Shown here piece after piece: positions 19,583 through 34,500 of a stretch of 64,000 nt of DNA; position 1 is the first letter of the stretch, and each line of letters opens with the position of its first letter. The notes below the pieces were generated by a model. The model saw only the letters and a list, made by a program, of their open reading frames with translations. It was not told the origin of the DNA and ran no database searches. Source of the DNA: Gordionus sp. m RMFG-2023. Taxonomy: Eukaryota > Nematomorpha > Gordioida > Chordodea > Parachordodidae. The stretch is taken from assembly GCF_954871325.1 (NCBI RefSeq), contig NC_088779.1, positions 17,858,846-17,922,845 on the forward strand, written 5' to 3'. Both the position numbers and the translations under genes were made by a program.

Positions 19583-22500
19583 CTTAAATAAGTAAATAAA
19601 TTATTGAGATATTCCTTTTTCAAAAACAGTCATTTTTTGTTTAAAATATACTTGCCATTTTTTAGAAATGCAATGACTTTTTGCAAACACATAAATGTCC
19701 ATTTATAAATAGTGAAAAATATAAACATCATGCATTTTTTTAGTCATGGTTTTAATTTTATATGATTTTATTTGTTAAATTTTGTGATACATCTTTTTTA
19801 AGAATTAATAAAATCTGATAAATTTATCAGTTAAAGTGTGACTTCTTTAAGCATGTTATTTATTTTTGCCGATAAATATTATTAAGACTATTTGCTTGAA
19901 ATAACCATATTTAGAAAGTGATTATTTCATTATACATCTTCTTGTCAATAAAAATTACTATAAGTTATTCTTTAAGTTCACCATCTCATTAATATAGTCA
20001 CTTTCTAGAAGGGATTACTAATCTTAGCCTATCAATAGGTTCTAATTGAACCTTTTTATATTTTCATTTACATACAAAAACTTTTATGTACATTTATAAT
20101 TTGTATTATTATTTAATAAAATATATCAAAGAATAATTATAAAATATTTTGACCAAAATTTTCAACGTGAACATTTCCAAATTCCCGTTATCATAATCTA
20201 GTGTAAGAGAAAGTAGACAATTTCAATTGGTATTGGAGAAGGAATTAGCAGATATCAGAGAAGCCCCTTCATAAATATATTCGAAACTAAGAATTTATGA
20301 AATAAAAAAGCTTAGTTTGTGATCCAGCTCATAAAAAGGACAAAAAATAAATTTTTATTTGAATATTGCAAATTTTTTTTAGTAAACAGCCTAGTAAATT
20401 TTTTCCTAATTATATAAATTCTTAAATTTTTTCAATAAAATTAGATACCTTATAAAAGTGCTTTAGGTTTTTTAAAAAATCTCTCAGTAATGTGACTAAT
20501 AATCTATTCTATTAATCGAGGTATTATATGTCTATAAAAAATATACTTATATATATCCTTATTCATATTTTTAATATTGAATATTTCCAATAAACCAAAA
20601 AATAAGGAAAAGATAAAAAGTTTAAAATTGTTCTATAAGTTGCACTTCTAAAACTTATTGATGCACATTTATAATACATTTGAAACATGATTGAACTAGA
20701 GTCCATTACGAGAGGAACATTTGAAACATGATTGAACTAGAGTCCATTACGAGAGGACACGGATTAAACCTAACTCGCCACTTTCAATACCCTATAAATA
20801 AAAGGACCAAAATATTTCAGTTTTCTTTTACAAAGGTTCGGGAAATGTTTCTTTAGGCTATTCCTTCATTTATCTGCAGTTAGAATTAACTATTTATGAG
20901 CTCAATTCTATTGGAATCCGCTTGGACTATAAGATCACGTACCCCATACATGTTTGGGCCATATCTTTTGTAAAGACATATCTTACATAGTTACTTTTGC
21001 AGTGGAGGGCGAATCACCAGGCAACATGTAGGAATCAATCATTTACCAAACATTGAACTTTACTCACATCCTCATAATTAAAACCACCTGATTCCTTAAA
21101 ATTTGGTAAAAATTAGTATGATTTAACTAAAAAAAAATTTTTAAGTCGGGGATCCAAACAATCTCTCAATATACTGGAACTTAAGAACTATCTAAAATAG
21201 TTAATTCTTTAGTTTATCAAGGAATTAAGTTCTCATATTCGGGAAGACTAGGGACTCCATTTGTTGGGCGGATTGAGTTTTATGTTTTATCTAATATATT
21301 GAATATTTTATTCTAATGAATGTATTAAAATACATTATATACTAATCCACAACTCTCTAACCTTAAAAACATAAAGAATTAATAATGCCCATTTCAAAAC
21401 AAAGCATATAATATTTTTTTCAAATTTTTAAAAAAATAACCAATTAAGCGTTTCATATCATAACACAATATTAAATGCTACTGCGCAATTTTATCATATA
21501 TTTTCGGCTCGTGTCATTTCATAACGCTATACATTGTCAGTCCGATACTTTGTCACGTATATATTTTATGAATCCGACACTTTATCATCTGTCATTTGAT
21601 AATTGCCACTTTGTAGCTCATAAAATCTTAAGTTAAAAATTATATTCAAATCTAAATATATATCCCATGCTTATTTTATTTGACCTTTAAAATTTTTATA
21701 TTGCTATATTTTTCTAGATTAATTTGTTAAACATTGTAAAATATTTATAAACAATGATATAATTTAAAACATTTACTATGATCCTTTAGAAAAAAGGAAA
21801 ATTCCTAACCTGGGATATCTCATGTATTGATCTTCTTGCCCCTTCCAATATAAATAGAGATTCTCCCATAAACGCAGAGTCGAATAAACTCGCTAAATAT
21901 TCGCTACACTACCTACTAACTAAACATTCCTACCCATATTCGCCACAACTAACTCGTTTGGATCTCACGCTCTCGTTTTTCAAAGAGTTGGAGTACTAGA
22001 TCTCCTCTAAAACCGAGGATCCCAACGAGGATTACCACCTACGTCAGAGGAAGATTCTAAACTTTGTAAAAAGTAATTATCCCAGTTTTATATTATCAAT
22101 AAACGAGACCCCATAAATGAAAAGATTTGAAATAAAAAAAAAAATTTATAGTTTTTTCAATCGAAATTTTATTTCCCTTATATATTTTTTTAAATTATCA
22201 TTTAATCATAGGAGGATTGCCGGAGTGGCCTAGTGGGTTTATGATGTATGCTTGGAAACCGAAGGTCCCAGGTTCAATCCTGGTAAGGAACGTAAAAATT
22301 TTCAGGTTTTTCTTTGATAACGGATGTGTAAGGACATTTATTAGGATGAATTTCTGAGCTGAAAAACGCCACCTTAGTCACCGACAGACTTGGACGGCCG
22401 GGTGCTAGGATACTTGTCCAATAAACCAAAAATGAAAATGGCCAGCTGACCTCGTGGGCTATTCAAGGATGATAGATGGAATCGATAAAAACACTCCGGT

Positions 22501-25500
22501 GGGATATCTGTTGATAGAACTCCGGTGAGATATCTGTCGATATTGATACTTCAGGGTGAGATCAAGACATAATGGCCTGGATACCGATACTCCGGTGGAA
22601 GATTCAAATGAAATAGATAAGGAAAACTCAGGTGGGGGATATCAGAGATAAAGTGGAGAGAAAGTTTACCACCAAAAAAAAGTGAAAGCTTAAGATAAAA
22701 AAAAATTCAATTATAGGAGGAGATGGAGGAAAAGAATTCACCTATGAATGGGAAACCTTGTATATTAGATATAGTCAGATAACACATCATAACATAGTAT
22801 TTATAAAAGGTTGCCTAATAAATCTTGCGTTATTAAATGACGCGTTACAAAGTATCAAATTACAAGGTGACGAGTTATCAAATAGAGTAATAAATATTAC
22901 TCTGATAAAATGTCAGAGTAATTTAGTACCCTAGAGATAAAGTGTTGGAGGGAAAAAGGCCGGAGTGATATAGAGTCGAAAGAATTGGATTGATAAAGTA
23001 TATGATTAATAAAGTGCCCATGTGTTTAAGCGTCGCGATGTTTAAAGTGTCTAATAATTATGCTAAACCCATATTCTTTATTGTAATAATTCATATTCAT
23101 AAATAAAATTTTTTAAGATTCTAATGGCACCCTAATATAGGGTATATGGCTATAAAACATGCTATGTATTGACTGGCCTGAAGAAACTTGTAAACTTATC
23201 TAGCTAATAACGATTATATTTAAAACTTTGATTGAAATTTAATTTTATAGAATAAGGATCGGGCAATGCATTGTTATTAAATTTGTTTGAATAAACTAAT
23301 TCTCAACCCCTTTTTGTGAAAAAAAATAATAACGGTCAATTCTTCTTCCACCTATTCAAGATTTATTAATATATCTCAATCACTCCCCGATATCTTTCTA
23401 AAATTAAATTATTTAAAAAACTCAGGTACAATATCATACTTTTCAATTGCATCAAAAGTCAAGGTCGATCAACAACACTCTTCAGTAAACAAATTATTAA
23501 GCCTCTTTTACAAAAAGACTCAATATCTAATATTCCAGAACAAGCGATCTTTCAATAGATGTGCCTAAGACCTGACCACTATCCCCTGGGTTATGGGCAA
23601 TCCCTTATTTGGGATTATACAGGTGCCTCGTCCTTCCCACATAAATAGCCGCCTGCTTACTTAAGCAGAAACTAAAAAAATAAATAAATACAAAAGCCTA
23701 AACAATTTTATATTCTCGCCAATTGCAATTTCTACCAACGGAAATTTTGCTCATATCACTTTAAGTTTTTGAATAAATGTAACTCACAAAATTAAATTAA
23801 AAACTTTCGAACCTAGTGAATTCCTATTCCTTAGGCAGGACATACAAATAAACATTTTTAAATTTAGCTATTGTTCCTTTTAAACTTTTCTTAAAATTAT
23901 TTTGGTTTGAAAAAACAATTTCCATTTTATTCTTTTTTTTATATAGTTTCATTATATTCATATTGTATATATTTTTAAAGTTTTAAAACAAATATAAAAT
24001 AATGATCAATTAAGAAAGATATAATTTAGTCACTAAAATGCACTATATATATTTAAAATTTCTTATATATATTTTTTTAAAAAATAAATTATTCGGTCTA
24101 TAATGTTTGAATTCGAATTTTATTAGGCAGTTTTTAAAAATAAAATAAATAAATACCATATAATTCTGGCTTAGTGTGCATTAGCACTCTGCTCTCAAGA
24201 GAATAAAATCATATTTTAAATATACGCAAAACTATAGGCCAAGATGGAGTTAATTCTTAATTAGTATTGAGGAGTAAGGACAGTATGAAATAAAAACGCG
24301 ATGTGGTGTGGTTTAAATAATTGAGCACAACTACAATAAATGCTAACAACGACATGGATATATAAAAATTAAGCGCCTACGTATGAATTTGCTGTGTAAG
24401 GAGAGGGGGGGGGTGGCGATAATAAAAAACTGAAGATAATTGTTGTAATATTATTTAATCTTGTTGATTATTATTTATTTTCTTGGGGTTAATTGAATTT
24501 TATGTACAATTATTTTATAGGATATATTTTATATTTATATGAAAAATAAGAAAACGTTTCAACTTTTTTCGCGTTTAAAAAATCTTTAAAAAAAATAAAT
24601 AAATATTATTTTTCGTTTATATAAAAAATATAAATTTTGATTCGCGTTATTTAGTTTGTTTAGAAAAATAAAGATATAAAAAAAAGAATTTGTATATCCT
24701 CTAATAATTAGTTCAGTGCCAATTTCCAATAATTAAATATCCTCAACTACTGGTGCATTTTTTTAAAGAAACCTAAAAGTAGTTTAATCGATTTAGTCAA
24801 TTACTACCAATATGATCACAAATTTAGAAAGTATAAAAATTATAGCAGTAACTCCAAATAAGTTACCAATGCTTACTATGCATTTATGAGATTCTATAAA
24901 GCTATGATATGCACACAACCAGAGTAGGCATGTTGCTTAATAAAATTAACGGTTATGAAATATAACGGCTAAGTTACCATCGTCCCCTCAAAAAAACCAA
25001 ATGGTTATGTTATTTTTATTTAGAACATGTAACAGTTACAAAAAGTTATTCATTACATTATTTACAATAAGAATAAATGAAGATAAGGATTTTTGTTGAT
25101 TCACTTTTCTGTAAAATTTAAAATAAAAATCAGTATAATAAAGAAACTAAAACTAATTTTTAATATTTTAGGGTCTATTTTAATAGGTTAATACTACCAA
25201 TTCAACGTAAAGCAATTTTCTAAGTAAGAATCTAATTTGCTAAATACCGATCAAAATTTATTAAAATGTAAAAACACCCTCTTATTATTTAACATAATTT
25301 ATTAAGGAATAGCGTGGGAGCAAACAAAATATAAATTTGATAGGTACCACCTTAAGGTAGTACTAGTACCTATCATTAACCATTTTAATAATAAACAAAC
25401 ATTATCAATAGGTACTACCAAATTTATTTATAATATATATTTGAAAAATCGCATTTTTAGAAAGCGTCTGTAACCTATTCGGCTAGAGCGTCGTTACCAA

Positions 25501-28500
25501 TCCGACACTTCTGGGTTCTAATCCCAGCAAAGATCATGTTTTTTTTCTTAACCCAACTTGGTGGTTCCGTCCTTTGGAGAATAATGTATAGGAGGCCGGA
25601 CTCGACCACGTGATTCCGTTGTAATATAGATTAAATAATAAGGGTCTTATCTTATTACATTTTAATAAATTTTGTTTGATAATTAGAAAATTGTTAAAGG
25701 TTGACTTGGTAGTATCTATCATTACCCTTATAGTATTCATTCGACAAAGGACTACTTTTTTAAATAAAACAACTGCATACATTAATCTATCTGCCTTGGT
25801 AAATTGTGAAAGAACATCTTAAAATTATAAAATATAGGCTGAGGGAAAATATGAAAAACTAATTTAGGGAATTTGTTTTATTCACGTTAAAAGAGAAAAG
25901 AATTGTTGATTAAAATAGAACCATATCTGTTTATCTGTTATCTGCGCCAAAGTTTGTTAATGCGAGTTCCAAAGTTTGTTAATGCGAGTTATTAGCTTAA
26001 AAATTATATAATATTCGTTTAATTCATTATTTAAATTCTATTTGGGAAACTATATTTGCAACATGCCTGAATTTATATGTATACAATAAGTCTTATACTC
26101 GGTGCAATATAATGTATTGTTTGTAGATTTTATGCAATAAGTAATAATTTTATATGTGCAATATATATTTTATTATATACGGAATTTAAGTATGTTTTTT
26201 ATATGTTCAATTAGTATGATTTTATATGTGCAATTCTTAAAATAAAATGTGGGATTATCATTACATATGAGTCTTTTTTTTAATAAAAATGTAACAAATG
26301 TATTATTGTGTTAAATCCACCGTTTTAGACATTTTTCTCAAAAATATAAAAAATAATAAAAGCATACATAATATGAACAAGTAAGAAGTTCCGGTTGAAG
26401 GCCGGATAAAAGTGGACTAGGCCCGAAAATAGGGATATGGGGATGAGGCCGCAGGAAAACATTTGCTCAGAAGGCCGCAACATCGCCAGTTCACCTATGA
26501 TTATACCCTTTCTCACGAACAAAATTTATATTCAGCTATATACTTTTTAAAAAAATAAATTTTATCATGAGATCAATTATTACTTTGAATTTTTTAAAAT
26601 ATGCTTGAAACAGGAATAGAAGAAACATGACATATATATAAATGTAAAGTGTGCACAAAAACATCTGCTCAACATCTATCAAATTTAAGAAAGATGGGGC
26701 AGAAGTGATTTTGTTACTGCAATATCATTAATTTTATTGAGGATCCTGGGGCTGAGATATGTAGCATTTTATTGATGCCATTAATGCTATCTATTATTGG
26801 AGAGTCTCCTAATGCTTTAAATTTTACAAAACACTATGATTATCTCTATTATTATATCTAAATTTAAGCTTCCTGAATCCAAATGATCTGTTTACAATCA
26901 AGTTGGCCTCATTAGTAAATTTTATTTTACATCTATTTTCTTGTGTTATTTTTAGTGTTGTTAAACGGCTCGTTTTGAGCCGATTTTTAAAAACGGCTAA
27001 CTCAATATTTTAGCCAGAAAAATATTATGAAAGCCTAGATATTTTGCCCATAGATGGCACATAGTATTGAACATCTATTGGCGAAATCTCGACGCTTAGG
27101 CAATATTTTCCTGGCTATAATGTTGAGTTAGCCGTTTTTAAAAATCGGCTCAAATCGCGCCGTTTAACAACACTAGTTATTTTAATCCTATTTTTATCAA
27201 TATGTGATGAAATGGAGATCATATCCCCACTTTAAATTAATTCTTTTGTAGAAATCATGAGCTCACATCGATGTTGAATTTATTAGGGGAGAGATTTTAA
27301 TTACTAAGAGTAAATAAAATAAAATATTTTAAAAATTATCTTCCATACATTTTTGCTTTTTTGTAAGATGAGTAGGATCCTGAATGTTATCATCAAAAAA
27401 ATATGTGTAAAAAATAATTTAAAAGTGAAAAAATTGAAATTATTTGACAGGATAAAATATAAATTAATATAAAACTATATTTTTGAAAAATATTTCCGTC
27501 ATCTGTATTTATTTTGCTTAAGATGGGGGGGGGGAGGTGGCTGCGTACGCTTATGATATAAAAGATAAATTATTACGAGATTACAAAAAAATTAATTATG
27601 AAATCATGGTAAATTATAAAATTTATTTAATTATATAACATATTAGCTAATCATGCTTAATTATAGAAATATAATTTATTAATAAATCCAAATATGTGAT
27701 ATAGGCTGTAAACCTAAACTTTCAAAATACAACCGATATGTAGCGGGGTTTACCAGCTATTGTTCTACATTATCAAAATTTATTTTTTATAAATATACTC
27801 TACTTTATAATTTCTATTTTTAATTCTTCTTAATTAAATGTGTAGATTTTTGTAGTTCCTGCATTGTTAGAAAAGTAACAAAAGTATTCTTTAATTATTA
27901 TAATGATTTACCATTGCATTCACAGATATTACAGTCACTTGAGTCTTTTTTAAAACCATCTTTGCAATACTTCAAACACATAGACGACTCGGGGCATTTA
28001 TTTGTTTCTTCTAAACATACACTACAAATGTCACAACCCATACCATCTTTTTGATAACCATTAGGGCATTCAAGTGTACATTTTAAATTTTGGCATTTGG
28101 CTAAAATAGAGAAAATGTAACTAATTATAATTAAATTATATTTTAAAATTGCAATGGCTAAATAAAGAGGTATTCAGGTAAATGAAGTTGGCAGAACGAC
28201 TTATTTAATAAATTTTATAACCCATAACTTTATTAGTTCATTCATGCTTCAAACTAAACATTTAAATCAACCGTTACTGAAACTAAGTGTTTGCGAATTA
28301 TACTTTTTTTAAAATATCTGTAAAAATATAAATGTGGAACTTTATATAATGCAAACAGGATAAATTTTTTTTCTTTTTAGCTTTTCACTTTTCTGGTGGT
28401 AAGCTCCTTCAATATTTCTCTCCACTTTATGTTATTCATGCTATCTCTTTTATCTAATTTATATTTCTTCATATTGGCTAACTTTATAGCCCCATTGAAG

Positions 28501-31500
28501 TTTTGACCTTCCTCTTTTACATTTGCCCATCACTTCCAAACAACCTTATTTCGTATATAGTCTATAGGACTTTTCATTATGTGCCCATCTAAGTCTGTTC
28601 ACCAATATCTTAGTCTTTATACCCACTACCTTTAAACTTCCTAGTATTATACTTCGCACCTTATCTTTTAATCATCCTCAGCATTCTCATTTCCATAGTT
28701 TGTAGACATCTCTCGTCTGATTTTTTGGTTGGCCATGTTTCCGAACTATATAGAATAGTTGGTTGTACTATGGAACTGTAAATTTTTCCCTTCAATTTGT
28801 GTGGAATTCTTTTGAATCACCCTTGATTAATTTTACTCTTTATCTCTTTCTCTATTGTGCCGTTTGTTTGTATAGTGGGGCCCAAATATTTGCAGCTTCA
28901 ATTGCGGATATCTGGCATTCATTTATATCAATGCTCTCTGTATAATCTCCTCCTATCACCATATACTCTGTATTTTCTCTGTTTACTTTTAGTCCACGCT
29001 TTTCTAAAATATTTATCCAACTCACTAATCTTTCTTTCATTTCATCCTTGGATTCGGCAAGTATCACAATATCATCTGCAAATATCATATTCCATGGGGC
29101 TGTTTGCGGTAGACTGTGATAATACATCTATTACTGTTATGAAGAGAAGTGGGCTTAGAGCCGACCCTTGATAAACTCCCTTGGCTATTGTGAAGCCTGC
29201 TGAAGTACCAGTTGTGCTAAGGACCATTGTTATATGGCCCATATACATATCCTGCATTATTCTTATATATTTTTCCGTAACTTTTTTGTGGCGTAGCACC
29301 CATCAGATAAGTTTTATTGGGATTCTATCGAAGGCTTTTTCTAGATCGAGAAAGACCATGTGTAACTTTTTGTCATTTTATCTGTATTTTTCACTCATTT
29401 ACCTAATTACGTGGATTGCATCAGTCGTTGATCTTCCAAGCATAAAGCCAAACTGAGTCTCTCCTAGACTATGCCTCTTGTCCTTTTTTCTATTATTTCG
29501 TGAAGTATAAGACAGGGACATTAATTTTATGTCCCTGTAATTTTGACAATTGTGTGGATCCCCTTTATTTTTGAAGATAGGAATTAGATAGCTCTGCATC
29601 CATTTTTGAGGAATTTCTTCATTTTCCAGTATTTTATTGTACAGATTGGTGAGGAAATATATTCCTTCATCTCCTAGTGATTTAAGGCTTTCTATTGGAA
29701 TATCATCAGGACCCCTAGCTTTGTTGTTTTTCATATGTTTAAGGCATGTGATTATTTCTTGTTCTGTTATTGATTGTATTAGGTTTTAAACAGGATACCA
29801 ATAATACCGTTATCAAATTTAAATTCTAGAATAGAAACATTGAAACTTATATATGCCGATATTTATTAATTTATTATAGGATGCCATTTTTTTTAAATTC
29901 AGTCTATTAAAAAAAAGGGTTTATACAGACAGAGTATCCAGTTTAACGGGAATTTTTCACAAATATCTTCTGGTAAAAAGGATAAAACAAATAGAAAAAT
30001 CAAACACTCGCTAGGGACAATCGAGATTGATAGCAACCCAATAGAATAAATGTAGTTGCATTAGTAGTAGATATGGATGTTGTAGGTTTGTTAAGCAAGG
30101 TTGCTGTGGGACCAGTAGTTAGAATAGTATTGGTACTTGGCAGCTTCATTTTTCTTATTACAGAGTTGATTAGTTTGATAAAGTATTTTAAATCATATTT
30201 TCTATCATTAATTCTTTATAAGATATTCAATTTGGCTAATATTGACCTTGGCCAAAAATATTTTTAGCCGTGTTTTTTGTAAATTAGTAATTTTGCTTTA
30301 TCATAGTCATTATTTTTAAATATTATTAACTTTTACTTATTTTTCTTTTAAATTGTCGTTTAAAGTGAGGGGGAAAATTAGCTAAAAATGATATTTACGT
30401 GAACGATAAAATTCCGGAAAACGGATAATTTCCACTTGCCCCCCCCCCCCTTGGCTGTGCATATGTATGGCTGGTAATTTTCTCTTTTGCGATAAAATTT
30501 AATTTAATGAGATTAAGCTATAATTCTCACTAGATAGCCCATTCATTATAATAAAATAAAAAAAGCCGGGACTTCATACCTTTTATGCAGTGGTCATTTT
30601 AAGATTAAGTAAAAGTAGTTCTTATAGCTATATACCAACAATCCTGGGTTTAATGACAAGACTTTCAGGTATATTAGCAACTATCGATTTTAACTCACAA
30701 AACACAAAACTTTTCATTTATATTTGTTATAATTTATATATGATTTTAAAAAAATTAATTTTTACTATAAATCCATATAGAAAATAAATTATTTCTCTTA
30801 CAAATTGAATATGCTCATTCAGGACAATAATGTATTGTATCGAATCTTTGCCCTTTTTCTGTTATTCTGACTTTAGCAATATATTACACAATAATTTTTT
30901 TTTTAATCTTTTTTAAATTTTAATTAAAAAAATTTTATGGGGTATCACGTCAATTCGGCGCGGAAAATTCGGCGCGGCGTCAATTCGGCGCATCGTCAAT
31001 TCAGCGCAGCGACAACTCGGCGTAACGTCAATTCAGCGCGGCGACAACTCGGCGTAACGTCAATTCGGCGCGGCGTCAATTCGGCGCAACGTCAATTTGG
31101 CACGGCGTCAATTCGGCGCGTATCTAATACAGTTGCAATTTATTATAAATTTATTAGTATAAAAAAAAGAATGATTAAATAGAAATGATTTTGAATGTTG
31201 GTCATATTAATTATTTCTTCGTATCTTTTTTTACAAAAATCTCAATTTTATTTACTAAATGTGTAATATCAATAAAAAAAATTAACAACCAATATTTATA
31301 CCGATTTCCTTGCTGGACCAATTTACCACATTATAAGGTAGGGGAGACTGGGGTTAGTCGGATCGATTTTTACAAAATTTAGCTCCTGATTTTTTTAGAT
31401 AATATAAAAAATAATATATGATTAGATACCTCCTAAAACTATACTCTATAAAGGTACCTTATAAAAATTTTAAGGATATAATCATATTTTTTAAATTTTA

Positions 31501-34500
31501 CTTTTTGAAAAAGTAAAAATAATATCCAAAAAGCCCCAATAGCGGGGTGAGGCAAATTCAAGGGGTTTCCTAATCATTGGTTTTTTTAGCCATAATAAAT
31601 TGAAATGCATTTTTATTTATTAATAATGATACGTATAGAATAATTTTATTGTTTTATTGTTAAAAATATCATAATACTTATAAATTGAATTATATATAAA
31701 AATTGAAACTTAATTTAGGTTAATTTAATAAACATTTTGGACATAAAGGAGATGTTATGATTTCTTAGCATAAATCCTAAATACCAATCATAAACAGCCA
31801 TGAAATTGTTTTTGTGCGTTAATTCGTTTTTGATTATTTTATAATAGAAAAAATTAGTTAAACATAATATATATTTAAAATGATTAATAGAATTATTTTA
31901 AGGATTTTTAATAAATCTAAAAAATGAATCAGTCTTAATTTGAATTTTATTGGATCAACATTAGTGTTGTTAAACGTCCGATTTGGGTCGATTAAGATTT
32001 TAGCCATAATAACATGTAAGATTAGAGATAGAAGTCCAAACTTTTCTTACATTTAGCGCAAAATCTCGCTTACATAATATTGGCTACTAATCAAAAAAGG
32101 GGAGACTGGGGTTAGATACCGGGGCTTGGCAAACCACTTAATCTCATCTTAAAATTAAATACACCAGAAGGTTAAAGTTTTATCATAATATAGTTTTTAT
32201 TAGTTTACGTCTATAGACAAAAAATCTTTTGAAATAATTATTAAAAATTTTATTTAAGAAATAAAATATTGATGAAGTTTTTATAATTTGGGAAAGTTAT
32301 ATGAGTATTTATTATCCAGAAATTTAGAATTAGCAGGGCTTGCTAAACCATACACGTCTATTATGGCAGTTAATAATGAAAAAAATACAAAATGTTTATT
32401 AAATTAACCAAAATTAAGTTTCAATTTTTATATATAACTTGCCTTAATTTACCCGCTATTGGGGCTTGTTGGACAAAATTGTTCTTTTACAAAAAGTAAA
32501 ATTTAAAAAAAAATGATTATATTCTTAAAATTTTTTATAAGGAACCTTTATAGAGTATAGTTTTAGGTATCTAATCATATATTTTTTTTATATTATCTAA
32601 AAAACCAAGAGCTATAGCCAATTTTATAAAAATCGGTCCGACTAAACCCAGTCTCCCCTACCTTATAATGTGGTAAATTGGTCCAGCAAGGAAATCGGTA
32701 TAAATATTAGTTGTTAATTTTTTTTATTGATATTACACATGTAGTAAATAAAATTGAGATTTTTGTAAAAAAAAATACGAAGAAATAATTAATATGACCA
32801 ACATTCAAAATCATTTCTATTTAATCATTCTTTTTTTATACTAATAAATTTATAATAAATTGCAACTGTATTAGATACGCGCTGAATTGACGTTGCGCTG
32901 AATTGACGTTGCGCCGAATTGTCGCCGCGCCGAATTGACGTTGCGCCGAGTTGTCGCCGCGCTGAATTGACGTTGCGCCGAATTGTCGCCGCGCCGAATT
33001 GACGTTGCGCCGAGTTGTCGCCGCGCTGAATTGGCGATGCGCCGAATTGACGCCGCGTTGAGTTTTCTGCGCCGAATTGTCGTGCGCCGAATTTTCCGCG
33101 CTGAATTGACGTGGAACCATATGCCTAAGCCAATTACGATATTACCCATTCAAAATTTTTTTTAACCCCCTAAATATTTTTTAAAAAATGGATATTTTAA
33201 TCAACAAAATTACCTTAGAAAAACCATATATAATACAAGTGCCTGCTATCATGTTGCAAGTAAGTCGTGAGGGAAATTTTATTTTGGAGACCAAGCCTAG
33301 TTTTATCTCCCCCCCCCTCCAAACATTTTTTTACTCACCATTCTCCTGTGAGTCTATCACCTACACCCTAAAAGAAAAAAACTAGATAAAAACCCACGGA
33401 AAAATAACCCACGAAAAAATAACCCTCGGAAAAATAACCCCCGGAATTTTTTTCCCCATGTTCATGAAATTTACTTTAAACCTATTAACAAAGGCATATT
33501 TTTATTTACATTATAATAGATGCACTCATCTTTATAAGGTATAGTATAGACAAATTAATATATTTTTTAATTATAATATTGCAAATAATTTTTAAGTCAA
33601 AAAAAATATTATAAAAATATATTATATTAATGAGATAAATTTTTTTAATATGGCCCTAATTCATTATTTGAAGATTGCTCATATACCCGCCCATTAAAAA
33701 TTCTTAAACAAGATAAAATGGTAATTGAAGCTTAATTTGACGTGCCCGGGACTGGAAATTGCCCCTTGCTATCTCTCTTGATAATTGACATAATTTTTAT
33801 CAAAATAATCAAAAATATACTTACCATTACTCAGGAATGTTATTGCATTGTCCATATCGCATAAGGAAACAAATGCTAAGCGGTCCATCGTGCTAAAAAT
33901 GAAGAGTTTATCAGCCTGTATTGGCTTTCTAGCTTCTGAATTCTCTAACAAATGGTAAAAGTATCCTCTGATCAGAGACCTTCATGGGCTGGGTGATGGT
34001 GATAGGAGGAGATGAAACAGAGAGCATTGATATAAATGAATGGCAGATATCGGCAATTGAAAGCTCCAAATATTTAGTCCCCATTATACAAACAAACGGC
34101 ACAATAGAGAAAGAGATAAAGAGTAAAATTAATCAAGGGTGATTCAAAAGAATTCCACACAAATTGAAGGGAAAAATTTACAGTTCCATATACAATCAAC
34201 TATTCTGGAAGCCTGGCCAACCAAAGAATCAGCCGAGAGAAGTACAAATTATGGAGATGAGAATGCTGTGTGTGATTGATGGGGTATCAAGAAAGTATCA
34301 GGTGCGAAGTGCAAGAATACTATTTAAAGGTAATGCTTATGACTAAGAAAATGGTGAACATATTTAGGTGGTATGGGCACACAATGGGAAGGCCTATAAA
34401 CTATATAGGAAATAAGGTTAAGAGTATGGAAGTGATGGGCAAATGTAAAAGATGAAGGCCAAATCAATGGGGCCATAAAGTTAGAGCCAATATGAAGAAA

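Noticed and set aside
20690-22100. Possible decayed retroelement
   Set aside because: Composition differs from the surroundings, but no motif could be recognised in any frame, so it is not called.
22205-22292. Functional tRNA-Ser or tRNA-Leu gene
   Set aside because: A and B boxes are present but the cloverleaf is incomplete and a SINE body with a LINE-type tail follows.
25448-25525. Functional tRNA-Trp gene
   Set aside because: The T arm and CCA anticodon arm are tRNA-like, but the acceptor stem does not pair and a SINE body follows directly, so a SINE head is more likely.
26325-26522. GC-richer minus-strand open frame ELAMLRPSEQMFSC...
   Set aside because: The composition is unusual, but there is no splice-site pair, domain or neighbour that supports a gene. 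It may be old mobile DNA.
30937-33149. Open frames rich in NSARRQFGA-type repeats
   Set aside because: They are translations of the CGTCAATTCGGCGCGG minisatellite at the ends of foldback element Y, open in several frames on both strands. This is a product of the repeat, not a repetitive protein.
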